A stretch of 64,000 nt of DNA, taken from NCBI GenBank assembly GCA_902729315.2, contig LR746271.1, positions 3,246,001-3,310,000 on the forward strand, read 5' to 3'. Below are positions 35,301 through 46,500 of the stretch, piece after piece (the stretch's first letter is position 1; the number at the start of each line of letters is the position of its first letter). The notes beneath the pieces are model-generated. The model worked only from the letters and a program-made list of their open reading frames with translations, was not told the origin of the DNA and did not search any database. The DNA comes from Spirodela intermedia. Lineage: Eukaryota; Streptophyta; Magnoliopsida; Alismatales; Araceae. Both the position numbers and the translations under genes were made by a program.

Positions 35301-38300
35301 GAATAGTTTATTAAATCAGCTAACACAAAGAAGAGCATCGACCTAAAAGGAAATCTGAAACAGAAAAACACACATCTGCAATATGCACATGACGAAGCTC
35401 AAGCCAAATTGGATCATGATCCTCTAGAAGAACCTCCTTCTTTTCAGGTGGACCCTCTGTTTTGCTTGGAACCTAATAAACATAAAGTATTTGTTAACAT
35501 TGATTAATTCATCTAGACGAAAAATTGGTTCAATTCATGAAGCTAATCTCATGCATATCTTTATTAAGATAACATGAAGTAAAGAAGCTTTTGCCATTGC
35601 AAAAAACACCACCCAGTAAATGGTATAAAAGTAGATGTTACCTAAGAATTTATCACAGAAATGACACGGATAACTATATCTCATAATTACCCATTGAAAT
35701 ACATTCAATTAAATCAAAGAACCGTGGAATTGAAAAACACATATTCAAGGTGGCATCTTATAGCGAATTGAAAAAAATTCACGTAAAATACCCAGATCAA
35801 AGTCTACTATTGACTATACTACCTCATGAACGTACTTGTTCCCCTCCATATTAAGTAAATCATGACACATGGCATCATAGGTCCACTCATGAATTACGGG
35901 AGCAATCTGAAAATAATCACCAAAAAGCACCCAAGATGAAAATCAAATACTCATCAAAAGTAACATTTATTTCAAACTAGCAACAACATGTTTTGCTTGT
36001 TAGGTTCAATTTTCAAACCTGATCTATAGATCTGTCTACAATAAGTAATTCGCAAGTCTCTTGCTGGGGAAAAGTGGGAAGTGTGGCTTTATACTTCATC
36101 AGAAAATTCCAAACTAAAGCAGCAAGCTTTGTTGGTACAACCTCACGAAATGTTGTCACGGTCATTGCATCTTTCGATGATTTAGGAGCATGGTACCGCA
36201 CATTAGGAAACTCCTGTGAACATAGCATACAGTTGAAGGAGACCATAATCAACCATAAGCCCATTGATAAAAAAAATTACAACTATACATAACATAGGCG
36301 GAGCTTTCATAAAACATGGCATCAATTCAGAATTGAAGGCAATACAAACACTTTTGGAAGAAGAAAAAGAATGTTAAGAAAATCAACGCCTAAATAAGAA
36401 AAATATAAATTCTATTTAGTTCATCCAAGCAGATCCATGGTCAACTTTGGCCAGTAGATAAGCATGAGAAATCTGACAATAACTCTGATCACGCATCCAA
36501 CAGATGAATTTCCATAGTGAAACTTACAAAGGCTTTAAAACTATCCAATATAAACCGGATAGCATCACATACCACAAAATAATTTCCCTTTGACGCACAA
36601 TGCCAGATTACCCTCATAAGCAGATCTCTTCTACATTGACAAGCATACGTTCATTGAACAAATGTACCCCTTACGAGACACCTCAAGTAAAGCACCCTTC
36701 TACATGGATCGTCTCAGCATATTTGATTTTATCTTCACATAACACTAATGTAGGAGTCCGCTTGACCAAACAAGTTCTATACTCCTAAAGAATAGCTCAA
36801 CAGTAGACTCTCTGCAGTTTGGCATTCCCAAGAGATAGACCTATTTGAAACATTAATACTGCATATATTTAACTCATGAGAACATACACAGGCATAGCCT
36901 CTTACCTTCAATGACGCAAAAACTGTTGCGATGCGAACTGCCATTGTATTTAAGCAAGAATCAAATTTACGAGAATTCTCCACATTTTCTCCAAAAAGCT
37001 CCTCTAGAGCCCTTTCATGGTCAGTGATGAAGCCCTGAGGTTTAAATGAAAAGAAGGTTTGAATTTTTAAGGGATTGTTGACTAGTGAAAAAAAATGGAT
37101 CAATGCATGTATCCCAAGGATTACACAGTGTAAAGAGCAAAAAGAAAGGTAATGATCAATGATGAGCATCTACCTGACTATCAATAGCAAAATACTCCAA
37201 GTTCATCTGCATATGTTAATCAAAAGAATAAGAGCGTCACTATCACAAATGCAAAATTTTGATAAAGGCATGATTTATTCAGATACAAGCCACTATCCGA
37301 ACAGCAGGAGTTGAAATCTGTAACCAAAAAAGAAAAGTGCAGTAGATAATGAAAGTTCTTGACCTCACTCAATGCGCCTATACGAGGTAAAACGCTTGTG
37401 TCACTCTTGATCTGGGCTACTAAATCCTTAGAAATAGGTGAGCTGAAGAAAATAAATGCCCTGTAAAAACGCAAATCAGTAAACTTCACTAGAGACTGAT
37501 TTCTGTGATGCATAGTTTTTTCAAATATCGTACGTCACATACTTTTTGTACAATGGGCATCGCCCTGACATGTCAGAGAGGAACATGACTACGCTGCAAG
37601 TTACACATCAATGGGTGAGAAAACTTTGCACGAAATTACAAATCCAAATCAACTTTCATGTACAGAAGCTAAACAGGAAAGAAAAAAGAAACTTTGAACT
37701 ATGTTAACGATCAAATATTATACTAATTCATAATAGCACCATATATTGGTCTACGGATTGATACATTAATAAGCGCCAAAGAACATGGAAAATGACCTAT
37801 TGCATAAGCTATTGGCCATGCCTACAATTATGAATATTTTCTTTGAAAATATTATTCCACTCAACCCTCTTTGAGATTCAATGATACATGGGCATTATTA
37901 GCTATTTCATCAAACGATTGATGTCCACAGATTTTGCACACTACTAAGTTAAACTTGCTATGACACATTCAATAAGCTTACGTCCACTATTTTTTAGAAA
38001 TTTAACAAAAGCATCGTTTAGTCAATATATTTATTTATACACACCTTATAACAGATTTGCTACCCTGTTTACAAGTTTGATATTTTTGATACAAAGCATG
38101 TTCATGCTCGAGGGAAGAAATCAAGCATGCAATGGGTTTTTCATTTCTATCAAAATTTGCATCGATTCATTTCCCTCCCTCAAACATACAGTCTGAACAT
38201 ACTCCCACCGAGCAGATGAGCCACCCTCCTGTTGATAGACACAACTTCACTACTTTTCCTCCTCAATCTAAATGTTGTTAAAAAATCACCAAACTTCAGT

Positions 38301-41300
38301 CCATCAATTCAAAAAAAATTCAATGCAATAATAATCCTAAAAAAACTTGGTAAATCAATCTACATAATGAAGTCTTTTGAATCTTGTTCATCAAATCAGC
38401 CTACGTTACCCCTTAATGCAAATAGTGACTGATTGTTTTTCGACATCCAAATTTTTGTAACATGACAATTCCTGTGGTGGATTCGGGATGCACCATGTTA
38501 AAATTACTGCTACTAGTCGCCATATTATAATTACACTTGAGTTACAGCAGATTATATCTCGCCAATAATTGTGGCAAGGCATGATGCATTTCTTGGAATA
38601 TTTGACATGATGCTTTAAGACTTAAGAAATAGTCATCTCTTCATAAACGACATTGTCAACTAGGTTGTCTCCACATGCATAAAGCATTTTAATTAAGGTA
38701 AATGTGGGATTCAAAACTTCGCTCTAACACCACAGTGTGATGAAAGCCAAAACCCGATACATATCCTTGAAAGGAATAAGTGAGAAGAACCTTGAATCCA
38801 TGACCAGAGCGGAGATAAAAGATAACTTGAGCCAAAACCTACCCCTCTAGAAACTATAAGCAACTTTTGCTAAAACAAATGATCTCCAAATAAATAGAAT
38901 ACGTTCAATGAGATACCAAAAATAAAACATCTCCCAAAGAAATGCACACGCACATGTCAAGCCTTCATGTTTCACCATTTTTTAACATTTTGATCTTCAC
39001 CTTCGGTTTCTTCCTCATATCCAGCAATTTTGTGCTATCTCATAGATTGACTCTTGTGTTAAAAATATTTTAAGGCAGTAAGATCTTAGTGCACTGAGGT
39101 TGAACTCTCAATCAATACGAACGTATGAAATATATTCACCTAAAAATTCTGGAGAAAAATCGCACAGTTATCAATGCATTGCTGACCTGCATAAGTTCTC
39201 TCCACTCAAAGAGATTATTTGTAGTAATGTGATGTAAGTCTCAAAATCTTCCTCTTTAGTGGTACTTCTCCCTAATTACCTACATCTAAAATCCCTCTTC
39301 TATTAGTATCATTTCCCATGATCACTACAAAGTAAAATGTCGAATTGAACCATAACCCATATTTCTTTTTACATTCGTAAATTATCTGCTGAAGTTGACG
39401 ACCCCTACCTTTGCATCCCTCAACATTTCTACAACAATGAATGCATATTGATATGATCTCCAGCATTAAAAATGGTGCAAGTTGATGAGCTAGATAGCAA
39501 ACTCCAATGCTCCACTGTGATAAAGAAGTTTGCATTTCAATTTGGGCAACCTGCCGCTTCATTCAATCCTTGTCATTAATGGTATCCATAATGACAGCCA
39601 TCCACAAAAAGGAGAAAGAACCCGCCATCACCACTCTGTATCACTGTTCGAATTCACTGTAAAAATCTCAGGATATCATTATTAACAATAATGACTCAAT
39701 CTGAATCCACATACTAGAGGTAATGCAAATTCATATGAGATAGCAAACCTTTTTAAACCAAAACTTCACAATCAGTTCCTTCAAGTAGCGACTCTTTTCG
39801 TTTGTGAATGCATTCATATGATAAATTTATCTCCCCTTCATGACGACATTCCGGACTTATTTTGTTAACCACACTTCAAAGACTTGCAACCAATAATTTT
39901 GCAAAAATATTGTATATAAAAGGCTGACAAGAATAACGTCAGCCTATCTACTCTAGTGTTTTTGGAGATAAGATGAAAAGTGTCTTCCTTAAGCCCTTCA
40001 AGTAAGCCGTAACAAAATGGAACTCCAATATTGCCTTCTTCAACCTACGTTTAACAATTTTTCAAAGTTCCAAAAAAGATACAAAGCACAATCCTTCCTA
40101 TATTAGAACCTTCTCTACCAGCAAAGCAAAAGAAGCTGCCATTACTTCATTCAATAGAAATGGTCTTGAGAGTTGACTACCATCATCTCAAAGTAGTCTA
40201 GAGGGAATGTCCCCTACTAACTAACGTCTCCAATTATTCTTCTCTGTAAATAGAACGGTCCAAAATCACCTAATGTGATTCTTGACGTCCCCTGAGTGGT
40301 CTCTTATTTCCCATTCACGAAATCCTTCTAATTTATTAAGCCCTACGATACTGTTAAGGATTTGAAAGTTGTTAAGCATAAACAGTTTTCATCTTGTATT
40401 TTATTTGAAAGCAAAGAGCTTATAGAAAAATAGATACGAAGCTACCGTCTTTTAAGCAGAAAGCTGCAAAAAACTAAGAAGTTTTAAAAAAGAAGACACA
40501 AATGGTAATAGTACAATTTTTTGAGAAACCCCTAATTTAATCAAACATTATTAGTAGTTTCCTCTTCCTTAAGAGATCACTTATTTTAGCCATTACTGCA
40601 CTTATTTTCCTTTTCTAGTAAATCCAAAAATAGCTCATATTATTTAAACAAGAGAGAACACTAAAAGGGCATGTTTTCACCCAAAATCATTCTTACTCTT
40701 GCCACTCAGTGGATTTAAGTGAGTTTCTATGTTTACTATTCAGCTAATTCTATATTACATGGTATGAAAATTAAGTTTCCAATCATAAATTTCATCTTTT
40801 TGGAGACAAGCTTAATGATAATGTTTGTGAGTCAATGGCTCTCTAAAAAGCTAAATTTCTTGGGTTTCAAAGCAACATCAATCAAACTAGGAAATGCATT
40901 GTACTTTACAACAACAGCCAAAATAACGATGATGGAACTTGTTATCATGGTGTCTAACAACAGGGATTTGGATGCCAGTTTATAACCGTAATCTAGATTC
41001 ACCGTAAGAGCAGCCATCCTTTAAAGAATATCTCAATTGCAGAAACATTTATTTGATACTTGCAGTTGAGAAAGCAAAAGCAGCCTTTTATGAAGACAAT
41101 CTTAAAGCCTCATTTATGAAAATTGATCCACCAAGCTTTCAGGGACATTCGAATAGTAGAATTTCTATATTGGTTAACAAAGCTGAATAATGGTTCTACT
41201 ATACAAAGATTAAAGAAAAGAAACAATTTAATTTACGACATGCATTAGCAATTTTGGCCAATAATGAGTGAAAGCCATTTAAATTTGTGGCATGCATTAG

Positions 41301-44300
41301 TAAAAGATAAAAGGCGATGCATTAGCATGGGGAGAGTTGATACATGCCATTCATGCAAAAGGAGGAAAAGAACCAATGCATAGCTAAATGAAAATGCAGA
41401 AAATTCCATAATTAGGAATATGTAGTAGAAGAATTATGTCAAACTTGCAAATAGAGTAGCAAATCAGTTATTGAGGAGTTATAAAGTGCAATTTTGCAGT
41501 AGTCAAACAAAACGTGAAACTCAAATGTTTTTCTATTTCTAAATGTAGACTGAGGGGGGGGTATGAAGAAGAACATGGCCCTACTACGCTTTTTCATACT
41601 CAGCAACATTGATAGGGTACTACATTATCATTGCAGTAAAAAAGGTAAAGTCCTAGTCTTGCAGTTCTACAAATAAAATACATTGCATAAAAAGACACCC
41701 AAGCTAAGCATTGTGAAGTTTACTTAAGTCACGCGGCATGGTCTTATGACTGCCCCACTAAGATCCAACACAGCAACGCACACTGAGGCGCAAAACACAA
41801 CACCCACACATTTTGGGCACTGTGAGAAGTCTTTCAAATTATCTTTAACCTATTTCAAACTATTTTTAGGGCCAGTGAATGAAAAGATTATCTTGGAATC
41901 GTTTCGAATAAAAAATAGTGACTGAATCAAGTTTCTAGAAAATTTTGACAAAGTTTATGAAATTTGTACTGCAGCCAGGAGAACTGAATTTGGTAGCCCA
42001 TCATTCATTTTTTCTTTTCATCACGTTCATAATCTCTCGAACATATTGATCTCATATGTAAAATTTCCAAATTAAATGGTTGGCAATGTAAAATTTCGTA
42101 ACACAAAAGATTTCAGACAAAAAAAACTTTTATGAATATGCCAAATAATATTTTGCATCAGTAGGTAATTTAGCACTCCAACAAAGTTTATAAGTGATTG
42201 ATAAAAACTTCGAGGACTGATCAAGTCAACTATCATAACATAAAAAAAGAGCGGAATGATTAGCTGAGACAGCAAATAATAAGAACAAAAAATAAGATCA
42301 CGCATAAAGCTCCCACACTCTTGTAAGAACTTGCTAGTTAAGACTGAAAACAAATTAAGAAATTCAAATTCACATTTTTATTACTTCTCTTTCGAAGGCT
42401 GGATAAAGTATATTGCATCCATTGAAGGTAAGGGCTGCCTTCTTTTTGAAAGGTCTTCAACTACTACAAAACAAAACATAAATGTGTTATTCATGTACTC
42501 CAATACAATTAGAGCCCAGGACATGATAGAACAAGACACAAATATCACATGTAAAACATGTTAGGGATGATGTTGTGAGAGTCTTCAACATTATTTTTAC
42601 TTAAAAGTATAACATTATGTCACCACGAAACTAGGATCTGGTATGTAGCAAGGGTGAAAAACCAAGCAAAGTGAAAAAAGGAGGGACTTATCAAGAGATT
42701 GAAAAAATAACTATTCTTCTGGTTGCTCCAGCAAAGAGAATGCACATGTAAAAGTTATCATGACATGCACATACTCACGTGAAACTCCTTCCTCTGTAAT
42801 ATCTGCCATCTTGCAAGAGTAGGACATTATTTTTGTTGTAAGCTTGTCCATAATGAGTACCTGGAACCAATTAACTTAAATCAACTTAAAAATTACCACA
42901 GTAATCACCTTCTTTTCGCTGAGTTACCCAGTGTTCATTCATTTAAAGAATATTAACGTAGATGTGTTATCGAAAACACAATTATAGTAATGAACCATAA
43001 ACTAAAAAAACAAAAAACAAGAAAGAAAGGTAGCCTTTGAACATATCCAAGCAAATGACAGATAAATTTAGTGATCCAATGCATAATAAACACCAACGAT
43101 CAGGCATCAAGAAATAACATACTGCATTGACCAGACTAAAATCCCGATAGTGTGAGAAATTAAACTTCAAAAGCAACCAAAAGAAGAAAAATGAAAAGGA
43201 TTACAGGCCAAACGGGAAAAGAAATTATAAAACTAGATTAGAAATAAAGGAAGATATGTAACTTAGTCTATCATGGTTGTAAATTTCTCAGATCCTTCCC
43301 AAGGGTTGACATGAATAGTCCCATATTGCTGACAGCTGGCTTCTTTGAAAAAATCCAAGGCCTCAAACCAGGTAAGAAAACAAATCACATGGAAAAGTGA
43401 TAAGCCTCTACACACTTATTTTAGGAGGAAGACCCCAGTCCAACTGGAGAAGAACTGAATGCGAGATTATAGGGAGCTGCTAACTGACTAGAGGAATCAT
43501 AGGAACTTTCTAAAGAATGCGCAGGGACTATCTCTGAATAAAGAAGGATATAAATAAAGGAAAGGAGGAGAAAGGGGGCACCTTTAGGGGCACCTTTAGA
43601 GAAATTGATTCAAGTTCATACGCAGTCAAGCAGCTACTATTATCCTAGATCTGAGGCGATTGTATCCGGTTCCCTTTTATCTCTTCCGTCTCTTCCTCTA
43701 TCTTTTCTACTTCGGACATTGTTCTTTTTGTTTTTTTTATATATTCAATAAGCCCCAATTTCCATTTGGAAGTTGGAGCCTTATCATCTGGTATCAGAGC
43801 TACTCCTAGCCATTCCTGCATGGTTAAAGGGCTTACAATTGCGAGGATAGAATCCACTGAGGTGGATATTGAGACACTCAAAGAGGAGAGCAAAGGCACG
43901 AAATAAATCATACAACAACTAATTCAACAACTGGCAACATTGATGACACGCTTACCCCAAGAAAATCAAGGAGATCAGACACGAATTAACATCTCAACCT
44001 CTTCAAAGTCAAGAGCAAAAGGTGGAGTATTACAAGCCAAATTGGTCTTTCCCACACCACTACAACTAAATTGGTGTTGAGTATATATTACCACATAAAT
44101 TATGTTTACAATAAACGTTATAAGTTATTTAACAACTGCACTAGTAAACAGAAATTAAATTGAATGGCACTTGTTACCCCCAAAAGTGTGCTGGAAGGAA
44201 AGCATCCAAATAACTAGTTCACTCTCATGGCAAGACAATCATTGTGAAGACTCCAGTAACCTTGAATAATTCAAAAAGCATCCCGACCATTGAAAGAGGA

Positions 44301-46262
44301 AAAAAATTAGAAGCCAGAAAATGACAAGAATGAAACCCAAACCAAATTCATCACAAGAACGAGACAAATTCAACAAATAAGACAGTTATAATGAACATTT
44401 ATTTAATCAAACACAATCCTATCTGCTCATATGAAGGTACCTTCCAAGCTCCTTTGGAGTCCTTTACTCTTGCAGATCGAAGCATTTCATGTAACAATCC
44501 TAGTAAACCAATGTCATAAGAATATCAGTAGCCAAAAGCAAATATACTACATTATATAAATAATATCCATGACTCGTAAAATAAGAAGGAATTGCACAAA
44601 ACATAAATACCACATTAGAAAGATGGAAACATGGATATTGACAAAGAATGAAAGAAAAGGTTTTGTAACGACCACATTTAAAAATATGTCTAGACGATGA
44701 AAAAAAAACAAGAGAAGTGCAGAGATTAGCTGACATGTTGGCACAATCTTGAGATCAGATAAACATCTTATCAAGGATGACCAAAGATAATAAAGGAAAG
44801 GATACTCCCACAACTTCATGTATCCATCTCTGGAATTATCCTGCTTTTGAGTTGTGGTGCAGTGGATTTTATGTTATATGAGAGTAATCACGTTACTTTG
44901 TTTTTTCACATGAAGTAAATGGAATAGCCTACAAACAGTTTTCGCAAACATAAGAAAGGGTTAGGCTTCCCTTTAAACACCTTTGGGATAGAAGAACATC
45001 CCATGCCAACTAAACTATGTAGATGTAAAGTGTCGCCTAAACTACCTGATTTTATGTACATATCATTTACCAATTCACATGAAGTGTGGAAAGAATTAGA
45101 TAATTTCTAGATATTTTTTCTACAATCATTCTTAAAATGGAAAATTAAATAATTATATAATAAGGCCAGTTAAACCACAAGCAGAACAAGTAGATATTGT
45201 CTTATTTTATAGAATGATTGGTTGACCAACGCTATGCAGACTCATATCACTGTAACAAGGTACACTTAAAAGGTTTTTAGGAACTTTCTGAGTGCCTTGT
45301 CATGTATGTATATGTGTTTCCGCATTCTTTTTGTTTGCCAGTCTGCCAGTGTAATGTGATACACCTGTTTTCAGGGGGTAGGGAGAAAAAATTCTGGCCA
45401 TCAAGAAAGTTGAAATGAGCAAGCAAACAAATTTTCTTCGCCCACAGTTTTTTAAGCATCCAGAAGGATTTTCCTTTCATATCATTGATAAGGAATTTAT
45501 CAGGGGAATAGGAAGGATGGATTTCTTCCAAAAAACTGAGATATCATACTTGAATAACTACTCCTTATAAGCGTCATCTCGAGTCTAGTATTGTCTTGCA
45601 CTCATGTATCATACTTTGTACTAGGAGTGTTTTCCACAACTATGGTGATAGAATTCAAGATCTCACTCTGCACAGCCACCACGACGTTACCAGGACGCAC
45701 ATCCTCGAATGCAAGCAGAAAATTTGCATCTAGACGCACAATACCTCCTCAAAAAAGATTCTAAAAACATTCAAGGCTATAAATGTTTTTCTCAGTTTAT
45801 CTGCACACTTCGTCCGATTCCATCACCCGACTAAACCAAGCCAGTGACAAACCCCATCACAGAGGATGCTAAATCAATCCCAAAAGAAAAAAAAACTTCC
45901 GGATAAAGATCTCTCCGCTCTTACCTCCACAACACTAAAGGGAGACGAAACTTGGGATTAACCCAGCGGAACGCAAGAAAGGTGGAGAATAGAGCTCGTA
46001 CATTGAAACTCATATTTCACTCTCCCTCGTTCACATGTCAAAAAAGTTATTCTATTAAAGGTCAAACGGAAAAACAGCACCAATTAGATCTTGTATTTCC
46101 ACACATTTCAGGAGAGAAATCGGCCGCCCAAACCATAATTGGATGATTCATAGAGTGGGGATAAAGAACGGGCATAGAGAACTCACTTTCGCGGCTGATC
46201 TGGCGGAAGGTCTTGTATTCGTTTCCGCCAGAGGAAGATGAATCAGAATCTGACATTGACAT
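18913..46262 (-). CDS. KEU: SEC1-family SNARE regulator (KEULE/SEC1A/SEC1B type), complete, 21 coding exons
   Basis: Sec1/Munc18 protein that binds syntaxins (KNOLLE in Arabidopsis) and controls vesicle fusion at the cell plate and plasma membrane during cytokinesis and tip growth. Exons, 5' to 3': 46262-46187, 44499-44441, 42860-42779, 42463-42385, 37593-37543, 37460-37364, 37206-37174, 37034-36906, 36213-36019, 35906-35823, 35472-35374, 35296-35220, 32955-32859, 25475-25350, 25245-25150, 22442-22326, 22222-22145, 22040-21853, 19720-19630, 19402-19313, 18963-18913. They join in phase to 1995 bases, 664 codons plus stop, matching the family length of about 666. Landmarks: [13 protein letters not shown] (residue 1), [16 protein letters not shown] (about 81-96), [15 protein letters not shown] (from 160), [13 protein letters not shown] (to 267), [18 protein letters not shown] (from about 360), [13 protein letters not shown] (from about 404), MNDPSPSF (from about 544), [16 protein letters not shown] (to 618). 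The first ATG aligns with the family start. All introns are GT-AG; intron 6 has an unusual GTCAAG donor. The SEC1A/SEC1B/KEULE paralogue cannot be separated by eye. Confidence 0.95.
19466..19684 (-). repeat. Partial tandem duplication of SEC1 exon 19
   Basis: Two head-to-tail copies are visible: 19466-19602, entirely in intron 19, and 19606-19684, which covers the donor and most of the 3' half of exon 19. Shared blocks in order are GTAACACGAAAGATAAAA, GAGTTGCTCCACCAATAATAAA and ACAAAAATGCGCTGGCCCAT. On the minus strand the intronic copy still encodes the start MGQRIFV. It then diverges through an insertion, and its splice donor (GGTACCTCAGATCGAG on plus) has been replaced. The intronic copy is not needed for the reading frame. 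Confidence 0.9.
26751..26882 (+). repeat. 5' LTR of the copia element
   Basis: 132 bases from TATTGAATATTATAGG to CTATTTCCATCA. The expected TG start has mutated to TA. It contains a CCCTCT hexamer run (about 26816-26858). It matches the 3' LTR in TAGGTCATGGCCATAT, the 'GATTAGG.TTTGAGTC' segment and the closing TGTACT..TATTT...ATCA. Confidence 0.88.
27514..28130 (+). pseudogene. Copia gag remnant
   Basis: The frame from about 27514 to 27744 reads as copia gag (UBN2-type), with [17 protein letters not shown] and '[17 protein letters not shown]', and then breaks at a TGA. The gag continues in other frames through about 27950. A CCHC zinc knuckle ([14 protein letters not shown]) lies at about 28059-28100, after a further frameshift. 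Several inactivating breaks are present. Confidence 0.82.
28320..29040 (+). pseudogene. Copia protease fragment joined to RNase H fragment
   Basis: Around 28330-28530 the frame reads like the copia protease region. The active-site D-S-G-A motif is degraded to D-I-S-A, followed by [16 protein letters not shown]. It then passes directly, around 28545-28760, into the end of reverse transcriptase and RNase H ([24 protein letters not shown]). The final RNase H motif ([19 protein letters not shown]) lies at about 28948-29001. Integrase and most of reverse transcriptase are missing, so this is an internal deletion. Confidence 0.82.
29149..29389 (+). repeat. 3' LTR of the copia element, expanded by a CT microsatellite
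   Basis: 241 bases starting TGTTGAATTTTATAGG and ending TTTCTATCA. It is longer than the 5' LTR because of an extra duplicated 'CCATCTAGGTC' segment and a CT run of about 68 bases (29283-29350) where the 5' LTR has CCCTCT units. Confidence 0.88.
29283..29362. repeat. CT microsatellite in the copia 3' LTR
   Basis: CT repeat interrupted once near 29351. It creates long Arg-Glu or Ser-Leu open frames that are not genes. Confidence 0.95.
30660..31165 (+). repeat. LTR fragment related to the gypsy LTR at 15945-16998
   Basis: AATAAATTTCATGAGTTTCTTTT, then 'TAGTGGACTCTAACATCCC' and 'GGACTCA', recur in the same order as in the reverse complement of 16070-16200. A degenerate primer-binding-site-like end (CTACATCATGTATGGTATTAG) follows at about 31150-31172, matching CTACATCAAGTAGTATCAG at the other copy. 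No internal coding region follows. It is a plus-oriented LTR remnant in SEC1 intron 13. Confidence 0.55.
43398..43786 (+). repeat. Gypsy-type LTR in SEC1 intron 2
   Basis: 389 bases bounded by the inverted termini TGATAAG (43398) and CTTATCA (ending 43786). Two bases later comes a perfect initiator tRNA-Met primer-binding site, TGGTATCAGAGC (43789-43800). The orientation is opposite to SEC1. Confidence 0.8.
43787..44060 (+). pseudogene. Start of a gypsy gag, truncated
   Basis: After the primer-binding site, the plus strand encodes a gag N-terminus starting [18 protein letters not shown] (about 43820). It is followed by a Gln-rich coiled stretch ([19 protein letters not shown]) and, by about 44025-44050, the beginning of the capsid motif ([11 protein letters not shown]). 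A stop codon lies in between and the homology ends near 44060. No pol or 3' LTR follows. Confidence 0.65.
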
Positions 46263-46500
46263 GGCGATCCTCCGGTACCCTTCTCTTACTCTCCCTCTCC
46301 CCCTCTCCCCCTCTCCCCCTCTCTCTCCCAACCTCTCCCCCTCGCTTCTCTTCTCTGGGCTCTCTCTCTCTCTCTCCCCCTCTCCCCCTCTCGCTCCCTT
46401 TCGGTCAGACGAAGCAACCAGGAGAGAGAAGCAGAGAAGAAGAGGCCAGCCACGGTTGACGGATTTGACCAAAAATAAAGAGGAAGCATCCTATGAAAAA
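46263..46500 (-). promoter_or_regulatory. SEC1 5' leader and proximal promoter, GA-rich on the coding strand
   Basis: Immediately upstream of the SEC1 start, the plus strand is a run of CTCCCC and CT units (about 46290-46395), i.e. GGGGAG/GA on the coding strand. Such tracts are typical of plant 5' leaders. The start site itself is not determinable. Confidence 0.45.

Noticed and set aside
38700-38745. Minus-strand TGGTGTTAGAGCGAAG, resembling a tRNA-Met primer-binding site
   Set aside because: There are two mismatches, no LTR boundary could be found around it and no gag-like sequence follows, so no element is claimed.
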